From assembly GCA_037178625.1 (NCBI GenBank), contig CM074138.1:1674001-1738000 (forward strand): DNA of 64,000 nucleotides, in the 5' to 3' direction. This stretch comes from Skeletonema tropicum (taxonomy: Eukaryota; Bacillariophyta; Thalassiosirophyceae; Thalassiosirales; Thalassiosiraceae). Positions 30,740 to 41,048 of this stretch are shown here, piece by piece; the stretch's first letter is position 1; each line of letters opens with the position of its first letter. The position numbers were made by a program, and so were the translations under genes. The notes below the pieces were generated by a model that saw only the letters and a program-made list of their open reading frames with translations, did not search any database and was not told where the DNA came from.

Positions 30740-31519
30740 AAGGGTAAATAAGCAGGGTTGGCGACGACGGTTCCCGCCAAAATTTTACCTATTAAAAAAT
30801 GCTGAGTACCGTTACCGTCTCGTCGGCAAACTGGAATGCGAACGTCAGTACCGGTCCGAACAGGGTGATCAGCACTAACCACGCCGCTCAAGGCACGGCA
30901 ACCATGGTCACCGTTGCCGCCGTTGAATTAGACCAAGTTAATAGCCGTATTATGGGATGATTGGTGGCTGACGGTTACTATGGATTACTAAGTTGGTATT
31001 GAAGCTCTTGCCACTGTCAAATCCCCTGAGAGAAGGCAGCATGGAGGCAATATTAGGCGGTGACGTCCGGCGAGCGCCGCCCACTGAACAGTGCTCATTG
31101 AACGTCCCAAGGAGCGTTTCCAGTGGATCCAAGCACGATAACACAGACATAGTAATCCATAGTAGCGATCAGCCACCGATCGGCCGTTATTACGGCTATT
31201 AACTTGGTCTATTTCAGCGGCGGCAACGCTGACCTGGTTGCCGGCAGAGAGTGTTCAATTTGAGCTTTCAATGACGGAAATCGGGCAGGGCAACCGAGAC
31301 TCAATGAATAGGAGCGAGACTCAATTATAGGGATCTCAAAGTCGTAACGGCACTTTTACTTAGGCAACATTTGATGCCGTTTCCTGCACACTTTTATTCG
31401 TACGAGCGATACATCGGAACTAGTGAAGAATCGCTAACTTCGAATACCGGTTAACGGACGAGATGGTAAATTGATTTTGAAATTTCACAAAACGACGCCA
31501 ACCCTGCTTATTTACCCTT
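30740..31519. mobile_element. Mutator-like foldback element
   Basis: Terminal inverted repeats start AAGGGTAAATAAGCAGGGTT and continue GGCG. They are flanked by a direct 10-base repeat GCACCGGTAC (30730-30739 and 31520-31529); a 9-11 base duplication is typical of Mutator elements. Further inverted segments lie inside (TTAATAGCCGTA with its complement near 31185, and a GCCGCCGTTG/CAGCGGCGG pair), so much of the 780 bases can fold back. No credible coding frame. Confidence 0.75.
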
Positions 31520-31860
31520 GCACCGGTACCAAGTACTGACCGAGATGTAACCGGCCAACCAGCACTCTTCTATCTTACCGACACTCCCAGGAGCAAAAAC
31601 GGGAACAGGCTCAAATCGTTTCTTGTCTTGGTTTTGGTCGTACTTTTACGATAGAGATTGCCGCCGACGATCCTGCACCCGCCACCCAATAAGTAGCATG
31701 CATGCAGCATTCAAGAACCAAGAACTGAGAACTCGGATAAAACAGGACTCTACAACTCATTCTTGCACGAGTGCTGACAGACTTTGGTAAGAATAACATC
31801 AGAGGCAATAGCAGATAGCTCTCGCTCATAACTTTTCAATACTAGTGATGCATTATAAGA

Positions 31861-32892
31861 ATGATCGATCTATCAGGTACAAGAGATCTCCTCCTACACG
31901 GAGGCCAGCTTGAATTAGGCTTCCAGCGTTTACACCATGCAGATGTGAAACGTATCTTCAACAAACTTCGCAGAGAGCCTCCGCCACAGAAGATTCAACC
32001 GCCACGCAAGTGCAGACGGCTGAACAAACCTCAGAGTTTGGAATCGGAAGTTATCAGGTACGCTTCTACCGATTGCGTCGTCTGGAGAATCAATCTTGGT
32101 TGCAATGATCTTGGTGATAAAATGACAGAGTACTTGCATTTGATGCCGGGAACTGTAACCGACTTGGATGTCAGCGCTTGTGGCTTGAATACCTCTGGAA
32201 TACGGAACATATGCAACTTCATGAGTTCAAACAAAACAATATTGAGATTGATCATGTGGGGTAACAATATCAATGATGATGGAGCCGCGTACATCAGTGA
32301 AATGCTCAAGCAGAATGATACCCTTAGAGAGTTGGTAATGTTCAACAATCACATAGGTATAGCATCAAATGGACTCATCAAGGCCGACCCACTGACAAAT
32401 AAGGGCAAAGTGCGCATAGCAGAAGCACTCCGTCACAACTCAACTCTGCAGATGATCGCCATTGATTGTCCGCGTCTGCACTTTTGCAAAGCACCTTATT
32501 TAGATCCAAGCTTGGGGCTAACATTACCGCGTTTTGATCCAGAAGTGGGAATGGCATTTCGGAATGCACTCGAAGAGTCTACATCATCAGCTATCGAGTC
32601 TATTCAGATTGGCAATATCGCAGACGACCCAAACTTTCACCAATGGGAAACAACACTGCAAAAGTGCGAAAGTTTACACAGTTTAGGCAGTGAATGCAAC
32701 ACACTTCGGGCAAACAAGAAGCTGATGCATTGGAGAGCGATAAATGCCCTGAAAGGTCGGAAGGTAATCCGTGAGGGAAATACTGATGAGTTTATATCGA
32801 CTGTGAGTACGGCTGCACATTATGGAGTTCTTGATGCGATTTATTATTTGATGAGGAGTAATGTAGGGTTCATCGAAAGCTGCAAGGAATAA
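31861..32892 (+). CDS. Leucine-rich repeat protein (ribonuclease-inhibitor type)
   Basis: 343 aa, no intron. The middle holds RI-type LRRs: LDVSACGLNTSGIRNICNFM, LRLIMWGNNINDDGAAYISE, LRELVMFNNHIG and GKVRIAEALRHNSTLQMIAI. The first and last parts are less regular; the C-terminus is helical. Such proteins act as binding scaffolds; the partner is unknown. The start is the first ATG of the frame. It lies about 330 bases downstream of the Mutator-like element. Confidence 0.75.
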   Translation: MIDLSGTRDLLLHGGQLELGFQRLHHADVKRIFNKLRREPPPQKIQPPRKCRRLNKPQSLESEVIRYASTDCVVWRINLGCNDLGDKMTEYLHLMPGTVTDLDVSACGLNTSGIRNICNFMSSNKTILRLIMWGNNINDDGAAYISEMLKQNDTLRELVMFNNHIGIASNGLIKADPLTNKGKVRIAEALRHNSTLQMIAIDCPRLHFCKAPYLDPSLGLTLPRFDPEVGMAFRNALEESTSSAIESIQIGNIADDPNFHQWETTLQKCESLHSLGSECNTLRANKKLMHWRAINALKGRKVIREGNTDEFISTVSTAAHYGVLDAIYYLMRSNVGFIESCKE

Positions 32893-33142
32893 CGTAGTAG
32901 GTTCATATTATACATATTACTTTGGCTTGCTTGACAAGATACTTAGGTATTGTAGTTTGTAGGATTTTGGATTCATTCGAGGCTTCTTGACTTTCTCTGT
33001 GGAAGTTCATCATTATTTGCATTTACACTAAACTTTTGTTTACAACCAATCAGAGTGCTGAGTGCTTATATGACATTGCAAGATTAAATCTTTTCAAAAG
33101 AAATGTATTGCAATTGAAATTGAAATTGTGCCCTCACTCTCC

Positions 33143-34618
33143 TCATGCATCCAAATCTTGCACCATAACAACAGCCTGAGGAGCCAACCCAGCCTCCTCC
33201 AAAGTCAGCTTATTATCCTCTTCACCAAAGCTCTTCTTCGGAAAACTAGTCGACAACCCAAAATTCTTAATTTCCACACCCCCAGTCTCCTCCAAATGCA
33301 CTGTCAAAAATGCCCTCAACACCTCCACCGTATCCGCACTACGAAACCGTCGATCCACCTTCTTTCCATTCGGCAATGTAAATCTCATCCGCGCCACGCC
33401 CACCTTGGTCCCCATCGGTGGTTCCCCACCACTCTCTTCTAAAATCCTCTTGGCATCTTCCAACCGACTTTGTTCCTTCACCATCTCCAACCGTGCCCGT
33501 TCCTCGGCCTCCTCCCTCTCTCTCCGTTCTCGTTCCAACTGTTCATTCCGTTCCATCTCCCTCATTTGATCTGCCAATAATGCCTCTTGATATTCCCGAT
33601 TTTGTTCCTCACGTAATCGAGCATCCTCCTCTCGTTGGAGACGTCGGGCAGTTTCTTCGGCAATGATTTGAGCATGTCGTGTGATGGCTGTGTTGAGGTA
33701 GGTGGTGATTTGGGAGGGTTGGATGGTGAATAGTTGGGTTGATTCGAGTCGCAATAATAGCTCCATGGATAGGTTGTTGTTGTTGGTATTGTTGTTGCTA
33801 GATGATGATGATGAGGATGATGTTCTGGATTTGACACTCAGCAACGCCATAAAAGGGAAACTAGTCACCTCCATCATATCCCTCAACCGTTGTCCATCGG
33901 CACTATGCACACTTGCCCCAAAGCACTTGACCACATTATTCTCCGTATTGTCATTCAGCAACTTTAATAATTGAGGATGGCATAAATAATTATCAATAAA
34001 CTTTGTTCTCTGACTGTGAAGGGGGGAGTGCAAATAAATGAGTAATAGTGGATTATGTGGATTGTTGGGAATATTGTTGTTGTTGGCGAAGAATTCTTCC
34101 ATGATGAAGGAATATCCCTTTTCTACAAACGGACAGGATGGTTCATTATATTGTTCCATAACATCATCCTCGTCACCAGCAGCTGTAGCTCTATCCAAAT
34201 TTGACAACACTACAGGCCTCACCACCGAAATCTGCTGCCGGACCATCCCCACAAATGCACGTGCGGCACGATCGGCATTCACCGAATTGTGCACCCCATC
34301 GAATTCTTTCGGCGCGAAGAGGATGTTGAGAACTTTGATGAGTGGCCAGATGGCGACGCGGAGGAGGATTGTGAGTATGGCGGGCAGTTTGAGGAGGAGG
34401 CGGAGGGGGAATAATGGTACGCTGCTGCTGCTGCTGCTGGAAGAATTATTGTTGTTGGTCATGGTTGGCAGGTTGTCGGTTGAGGGATGTTGAGATGATG
34501 ATGAAATGTTATTTATATTACTACTGGATGAAGAAGCATTGCTAATGGTGCTGGTGGTGCGGCGTTGGGTTGCACTGGATTGGGGGCTAGTAATAGGGGT
34601 GTCGGACGCCATGGTCAT
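33143..34618 (-). CDS. FAF2/UBXD8-like UBX-domain protein
   Basis: 491 aa from the ATG of MTMASDTP at 34618; an in-frame upstream start would add 34 residues of low quality. After a Ser/Asn-rich N-terminus a hydrophobic hairpin (69-101, PLFPLRLLLKLPAILTILLR onward) resembles the FAF2 membrane hairpin. A UAS thioredoxin-like domain follows (NPLLLIYLHSPLHSQRTKFI, IIAEETARRL), then a long Glu/Arg coiled coil (EMERNEQLERERREREEAEE) and a C-terminal UBX domain (VGVARMRFTLPNGKKVDRRF). FAF2 recruits p97/Cdc48 at the ER and lipid droplets for degradation of ubiquitinated proteins. The UBA domain of the animal protein is not visible. Confidence 0.88.
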   Translation of the reverse strand: MTMASDTPITSPQSSATQRRTTSTISNASSSSSNINNISSSSQHPSTDNLPTMTNNNNSSSSSSSSVPLFPLRLLLKLPAILTILLRVAIWPLIKVLNILFAPKEFDGVHNSVNADRAARAFVGMVRQQISVVRPVVLSNLDRATAAGDEDDVMEQYNEPSCPFVEKGYSFIMEEFFANNNNIPNNPHNPLLLIYLHSPLHSQRTKFIDNYLCHPQLLKLLNDNTENNVVKCFGASVHSADGQRLRDMMEVTSFPFMALLSVKSRTSSSSSSSSNNNTNNNNLSMELLLRLESTQLFTIQPSQITTYLNTAITRHAQIIAEETARRLQREEDARLREEQNREYQEALLADQMREMERNEQLERERREREEAEERARLEMVKEQSRLEDAKRILEESGGEPPMGTKVGVARMRFTLPNGKKVDRRFRSADTVEVLRAFLTVHLEETGGVEIKNFGLSTSFPKKSFGEEDNKLTLEEAGLAPQAVVMVQDLDA

Positions 34619-35065
34619 GGTGACATTATCATGGCATTGAGCGAAGTTGTGTGTGTGTGTTTGGTCACGGACGGAGCGTGAGGTCTTGAAACGTGAACTC
34701 CACTGTCGCCACGATTCCACACAAAATGAGCATTATTTTTGTCACAAAATGTGATCCGTGATAGAGCGTGACAACACTTCAGTGATTTGTGAGTTGGCTG
34801 TGTGGGCAGTCTGGTGCCGAAACGAGGCAGAAATGGGGTCATTTGACCTCCGCCAACTTCTGCCAACAACCTGAGAGAGATATATAGAGATGCTTAGTCG
34901 GATCAAAAGCAGCTAGGTCTCTAGAGGTGATGTCACAAGTATTGACCTCGCAATTGTTGTTGAAAAGGTTGAAGTTTTTCTTCTACATAATGACAAGTAC
35001 ATCTTCTTACAACTATACAAAACTACAACAAGGTCTCATTCTCATTCTCATTTCTGCCCTCAACC

Positions 35066-36589
35066 TCATCCTCGACGCTCACTCCCACTCCTTTTCTCCA
35101 CTACGCACGAATAAATTCCATAACCAACAAGTCCAACCAAAACAATTGCCATAATAACAGCAGCAATGAACATTGCTATCATAGGTCCAAGCTCACAAGT
35201 TTCAGGGCTTGGATTGGCGAGAAAAGCTACATTAGGGAAGACTAGAGCCATTCCCCAGATACCCAATGCTAGTTGAGTCAATCCAAGAATACTACTGAAA
35301 GCGTGAGCACATGGATGACGTTTCTCATTGCCCTCTCGCCTGAGACTGTACTGAAACTTGATCAAGCTCGCAAGCATTCCCACAATGGCAAAGGAAAAGA
35401 CAAAGCCAAGGAATTCGGGGATAGCTGGACATTCAGATCCTACCGCAGCGAAAATCAGGCCAATGGACCCCATGTCACAAGCCAACCATCCCCATTCGGA
35501 TCCAGTCTTCGGCCAGAGTGGTGCTGGTGGGGTCCACTTTTCTTCTTCTGACAATGACGGACCCTCCTCGTCTTTTCGCTTTCCAACAAACACTTGCACG
35601 CGACATTCCGTACTCATACGTGGAGGACATCCTTCTGGAGTGTTGGGATCGTCAAATGCTGTATGGAAAGCACCCCTTACAGGCATTGTCTCTCTCTTAC
35701 TCATTGGATCGTCTTTCCAAACCTCGAACTGCTTGAAAACAAGAACTTCGTCATCTGTCATGTTGGGGTAGTAATACCATTGGTGTTGAGAGTTGTACTT
35801 TAGATACATTTGGTCAGTCATTTTCCCCTTGAGGCCACCAACTACGGAAGCATCCAACCCGGTATGAACGGTGTCATCAGTATTGACAGAATCTGGATCA
35901 CACACTGCAAGAGGTTTGAAACGTAGCGGGTTGGCTTTCGTGTACCCTCCGATCGGTCTCCAGAAATTGATTACCATCATGCCATGAACTTCATCGGTGT
36001 CAAACTTCTTTTGCACCTGCTTCACAGCCTGGCCACTAGCATCGTATGCTGCTAAAGTGTTTTTATAGTCCTCCAAGGTCAATCCATAGTCTTGATGAAC
36101 TCCAGTGCCATAGAATTCATTCTTACTAGATGGACCGCGGCGAAGAACAGCGGGTGGACAATCTACCGAAATAACATGATACTCGGGTAGCAAATAGTTA
36201 CGAATGATGTTTTCCAACTCGGGCGCATACACTTTGGAAATTTCCGATCCAAATATCATACCCTTGAGGTAGTTCTCGTTCCAACGCTTCACTTTTGTTT
36301 CATGTGGAAATAGACAAAAGCCCTTTTTGTGAAACAACGATGCAGCGCTATCCTCCGTCAGGGGGCTATCCTGATCAGTGCGAGCATCGCGTATCTTCAC
36401 AATTGGTACATCGTCATCTTCATCGACATAGCGAACTTCATCGGAATAGGACACAAGAGAAAAGTCGGAAGAAAAAGCTACCTTCTTGGCTTCCTGTCGA
36501 TTGTCTGCACTGAATTCAGGTCGGAACATACCGGGCAGACTCGCTTCCAGATCGAGTGGAGACGGCGATGAATTTTCCTCGTCAGTCAT
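35066..36589 (-). CDS. CmcJ/AsaB-like Fe(II) oxygenase fused to a four-helix membrane domain
   Basis: 507 aa. Residues ~60-340 match the CmcJ/AsaB/GA4-desaturase-like hydroxylase family: GTGVHQDYGL (H165, D167), VINFWRPI, PLAVCD, WYYYPNMTDDEVLVFKQFEV, GAFHTAFDDPN (H309) and MSTECRVQVF (R330 in the 2-oxoglutarate-type position). The family oxidises small molecules in fungi and bacteria. Residues ~366-492 are four membrane helices (LACDMGSIGLIFAAVG, FLGFVFSFAIVGMLASLIKF, SILGLTQLALGIWGMALVF, MIAMFIAAVIMAIVLVGLVG), which the soluble family members lack. No stop or intron separates the parts. Substrate and membrane are unknown. Confidence 0.8.
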   Translation of the reverse strand: MTDEENSSPSPLDLEASLPGMFRPEFSADNRQEAKKVAFSSDFSLVSYSDEVRYVDEDDDVPIVKIRDARTDQDSPLTEDSAASLFHKKGFCLFPHETKVKRWNENYLKGMIFGSEISKVYAPELENIIRNYLLPEYHVISVDCPPAVLRRGPSSKNEFYGTGVHQDYGLTLEDYKNTLAAYDASGQAVKQVQKKFDTDEVHGMMVINFWRPIGGYTKANPLRFKPLAVCDPDSVNTDDTVHTGLDASVVGGLKGKMTDQMYLKYNSQHQWYYYPNMTDDEVLVFKQFEVWKDDPMSKRETMPVRGAFHTAFDDPNTPEGCPPRMSTECRVQVFVGKRKDEEGPSLSEEEKWTPPAPLWPKTGSEWGWLACDMGSIGLIFAAVGSECPAIPEFLGFVFSFAIVGMLASLIKFQYSLRREGNEKRHPCAHAFSSILGLTQLALGIWGMALVFPNVAFLANPSPETCELGPMIAMFIAAVIMAIVLVGLVGYGIYSCVVEKRSGSERRG

Positions 36590-37379
36590 GCTTGTGCAGG
36601 TGTTTGTGCGAGATGATGTGTTAAGAGTGCTGTCGGTACCAAACTCACTAACTGCAGTGAAACCAACACATCCTTCGAGCGTAAATATTTCTTTACTCTT
36701 TTATTTCTCACGTGCACGGCTTGGCTGATCTAACATCAGTTTTGATGAAAAGAAAGAATCTTGACAAATAAATTGTCGTTGTGACTTGGGAAAGAAGGGA
36801 AACGAAGCTCAGGGAAGCTCAAAGAAGCAGAAGAAAGAAAGTACTTAGCAAGCAAATACATAGCCAGGCGGGCCGTCATGCCTCATGCTGCTCTGTTTGT
36901 ACTGCAGTACTTCTTGTGATATCTTTCCCGACGTACGCGACCTGATGAGGTCGATTGTCCTGAGCAACTGAGACCCACATCTCGTGACAATGCTTTGTGT
37001 GAAACTAGACACAAGAGTGAAACGTGGAGCGACACCATATCAATATAGGTGCAGCTTGATTCTGATCACCATGATCGTTCGACTCAAAGTAGTACAGAAG
37101 ATACCAATTCAAAGAACTTCTGACAGCACATGTGGCACGATGCTAATGCATCGCAGTCGACATGAAGAAGTCCATTTTTGACAACTTCTTGAAAAAGTTC
37201 GCACCACATATCTCTTGACAAACTCGAGAAAAAGTAAAACAAATCAGAAGCATTAAGACATCAAACAAGATGTTAAATAGAATCGTATACTATCAAAGCA
37301 AATGCGTATTGAGCGCATCTACTAGCCCATGATACTAAAAGAAAAAACTTCAAGAAGAATCAGCGCATTAGATGGGATG
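36590..37379. other. Intergenic between oxygenase and satellite
   Basis: About 790 bases without a gene. Near 36,945 a small hairpin CGACCTGATGAGGTCG is followed by ATTGTCC; a similar stretch is at about 7758-7782 (GACCTGATGAGGTTCAATTG). This could be a short dispersed repeat. Confidence 0.4.
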
Positions 37380-40300
37380 ACATACAATGAAGCTAATCTG
37401 AGAGGTCCAGTGTGGGCTGGCCAGCAGCACCTCATTAATCAAAATCGTACCTATCGTCGTGAATACGCACATTAGCCGCTACTAGTGGCCCATTATAGTC
37501 GGCGGTGATACTAGAGAAGCACATTGGCACTGCGCAGTCGACTCGAGTGCGTAGAAGCGATGCTACAGTCTCGTAGCTGATATGAGCGGTCCAGTGTGGG
37601 CTGGCCAGCAGCACCTCATTAATCCAAAATCGTATCTAACGTCGTAAAGATACGCATGAGCCGCTTCTAGTGGCCCATTATAGTCGGCGGTGATACTAGA
37701 CAAGCACATTGGCACTGCTCAGACGGCTGGCGTGCGCAGAAGCGATGCTACAGTCTCGTAGCTGATATGATAGGTCCAGTGTGGGCTGGCCAGCAGCACC
37801 TCATTAATCCTAATCGTATCTATCGTCGTGAATACGCACATTAGCCGCTTCTAGTCGCCCATCATACTCGGTGTCGATAAGTTACATGGATATTTGCACT
37901 GCTCAGACGGATTATTCATTTATTAGCGATGCTACAGTCTCGTAGCTGATATGGATATGAGAGGTCCAGTGTGGGAGCGCTTCTTTCATCCAAATCGTAT
38001 TTATCGTCGTGAATATACGCATGAGCCGCTTCTAGTGGCCCATTATAGTCGGTGGTGACAGTATTAAAGTTGTTTGCACTTCGGAGACGTATTACTCATG
38101 TATTAGCGATGCTACAGTCTCGTAGCTGATATGATAGGTCCAGAGTGGGCTTGCCGGCAGCGCCTCATTAATCCAAATCTTATCTATCGTCGTGAATACG
38201 CGCATGAGCCGTTTTTAGTGGCCCATTTAACTCGGCGGTGATACTAGACAAGCACATTGGCACTGCTCAGACGGCTGGCGTGCGTAGAAGCGATGCTACA
38301 GTCTCGTAGCTGATATGAGAGGTCCAGAGTGGGCTGGCCAGCAGCACCTCATTAATCCAAATCGTATCTATCGTCGTGAATATACGCATGAGCCGCTTCT
38401 AGTGGCCCAATACAGTCGGCGGTGATACTAGACAAGCACATTGGCACTGCTCAGACGGATGGCTCATGTAGTAGCGATGTTACAGTCTCCAAGCTAATAT
38501 GAGAGGCCAGAGTGGGCTGGCCAGCAGCACCTCATTAATCAAAATCGTATCTATCGTCGTGAAGATACGCATGAGCCGCTTCTAGTGGCCCATTATAGTC
38601 GGCGGCGATACTAGATAAGCACATTGGCACTGATCAGAAGGCTGGCGTGCGTAGAAGCGATGCTACAGTCTCGTAGCTGATATGATAGGTCCAGTGTGTG
38701 CTGGCCAGCAGCACCTCATTAACCCAAATCGTATCTATCGTCGTGAATATACGCATGAGCCGCTTCTAGTGGCCCATTATAGTCGGCGGTGATACTAGAG
38801 AAGTACATTGCCACTGCTCAGTCGGCTGGCGTGCTTAGAAGCGATGCTACAGTTTCGTAGCTGATATAAGAGGTTCAGTGTGGGCTGGCCAGCAGCACCT
38901 CATTAATCCTAATCGTATCTAACGTCGTCAATATACGCATGAGCCGCTTCTAGTGGCCCATTATAGTCGGCGGTGATACTAGAGAAGCACATTGGCACTG
39001 CTCAGACGGATTGCTAATGTGGTAGAGGTGTTACAGTCTTGTAGCTGATATGAGAGGTCAGGTGTGAGCTGGCCTGCAGTGCTTCATTCTATTAATTCGT
39101 ATCTATCGTCGTGAATATACGCATGAGCCGCTTCTAGTGGCCCATTATAGTCGGCGGCGATACTAGACAAGCACATTGGCACTGATCAGAAGGCTGGCGT
39201 GCGTAGAAGCGATGCTACGGTCTCGTAGCTGATATGAGAGGTCAAGTGTGGGCTGGCCAGCAGCACCTTATTAATCAAAATCGTATCTATCGTGGTCAAT
39301 ATACGCATGAGCCGCTTCTAGTGGCCTATTATAGTCGGCGGCGATACTAGACAAGCACATTGGCACTGCTCAGAAGGCTGGCGTGCGTAGAAGCGATGCT
39401 ACAGTCTCGTAGCTGATATGAGAGGTCCAGAGTGGGCTGGCCAGCAGCACCTCATTAATCTAAATCGTATCTATCGTCGTGAAGATACTCATGAGCCGCT
39501 TCTAGTGGCCCATTATAGTCGGCGGCGATACTAGACAAGCACATTGGCACTGCTTAGACGGATTGCTCATGTATTAGAGATTCTACAGTCTTGTAGCTGA
39601 TATGAGAGGTCCAGTGTTGGCTGGCCAGCAGTGCTTCTTTCTATGAATTCGTATCTATCGTCGTGAATATACGTACATTAGCCGCTTCTAGTGGCCCATT
39701 ATAGTCGGCGGCGATACTAGACAAGCACATTGGCACTGCTCAGACGGCTGGCGTGCGCAGAAGCGATGCTACAGTCTCGTAGCTGATATGATAGGTCCAG
39801 TGTGGGCTGGCCAGCAGCACCTTACTAATCCAAATCGTATCTATCGTCGTGAATACGCACATTAGCCGCTTCTAGTGGCCCATCATACTCGGTGTCGATA
39901 AGTTACATGGATATTTGCACTGCTCAGACGGATTATTCATTTATTAGCGATGCTACAGTCTCGTAGCTGATATGGATATGAGAGGTCCAGTGTGGGAGCG
40001 CTTCTTTCATCCAAATCGTATTTATCGTCGTCAATACGTGCATGGGCCGCTTCTAGTGGCCCATTATAGTCGGTGGTGACAGTATTAAAGTTGTTTGCAC
40101 TTCGGAGACGTATTACTCATGTATTAGCGATGCTACAGTCTCGTAGCTGATATGATAGGTCCAGTGTGAGCTGGCCGGCAGCGCTTCTTTCATCCAAATC
40201 GTATCTATCGTCGTCAATGCGTGCATGAGCCGCTTCTAGTGGCCTATTATACTCGGCGGTGATACTAGACAAGCACATTGGCACTGCTCAGACGGTTTAC

Positions 40301-40770
40301 TCATGTAGTAGTGATGCTACAGTCTCGTAGCTGATATGAGAGGTCCAGTGTGGGCTGGCCAGCAGCGCTTCATTCCACCAAATCTTATCTATCGTCGTGA
40401 ATACGCGCATGAGCCGCTTCTAGTGGCCCATTCCACTCGTTGGTGTTACGTTAAAAGCTCGTGAGCGCTGCACCGACGGATTTTTGTCGTCTTTTTGATG
40501 CTACGAAGTTGTAGCCCCTCTTACAGGTCCAGTGCAAGTTTACCAGCCGCGCTTCATTCTACTAAATCGTATCTCTATTGTCATCAATATGTTCTTGAGC
40601 CGCTTCTCTAATGGCTTAGTATTTTTTTGGTTATAGTGAAAAAGTATTCTAGCGCTGCCTCGTCGGATAGCTTATAGAAGCGACGCTGCAACCTCTGTGC
40701 AGATCTTCAGGTTTACTGGGTTGGCTGGCCTCATGTCATTGCACCAAATCGTGTCCATCTCTTCAAATGA
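37380..40770. repeat. Satellite array, monomer about 184 bases, about 18 copies
   Basis: The phrase GGTCCAGTGTGGGCTGGCCA recurs about every 184 bases (near 37404, 37588, 37772, 38138, 38321, 38690 and onward to 40340), each with TATCGTCGTGAATA, GCCGCTTCTAGTGGCCCATT, ATACTAGACAAGCACATTGG and GATGCTACAGTCTCGTAGCT. Monomers after about 40,440 are badly decayed. All frames are full of stops, so it is non-coding. A ~300-base variant block at 37861 recurs at 39881, exactly 2020 bases (11 monomers) away, showing higher-order duplication. Confidence 0.92.
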
Positions 40771-40925
40771 GTATGAGTCGGTACTTTTGGATGACATTGT
40801 TTTCCATGGTGCTTGTACGGCTGCATTATCTATTTTGATATCGCTTTCAACATCAAGTCAAGCAGTTCTTAGACTAATGCTTAGACCTTATTCCCGCGCT
40901 TCTGAAATGTGCGGGAAAGAGAATG

Positions 40926-40937
40926 TTTGGCGCGAAA
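40926..40937. promoter_or_regulatory. Palindromic E2F-like site upstream of the 801-aa gene
   Basis: TTTGGCGCGAAA is a textbook symmetric E2F/DP consensus site 112 bases upstream of the ATG at 41049. TTCCCGCGC lies 35 bases further upstream. Consensus match only. Confidence 0.4.
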
Positions 40938-41048
40938 GAAAATAGCTCCAAGCTCTGCAAGTGCGAAAGAAGCGACGATGCGATGATATGTACTCCTGTT
41001 CCACAGACAGTTGGAGATGATGTATCGACCTTGTAGCTAGCCAGCAGC

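Noticed and set aside
36940..36970. Hammerhead ribozyme or C/D snoRNA suggested by CTGATGAG
   Set aside because: No GAAA core partner for a hammerhead and no D box or guide layout for a snoRNA; only a small hairpin remains.
37380..40770. CRISPR array
   Set aside because: Repeats are ~184 bases, contiguous and diverged, with no short direct repeats and unique spacers; the genome is eukaryotic. It is a satellite.
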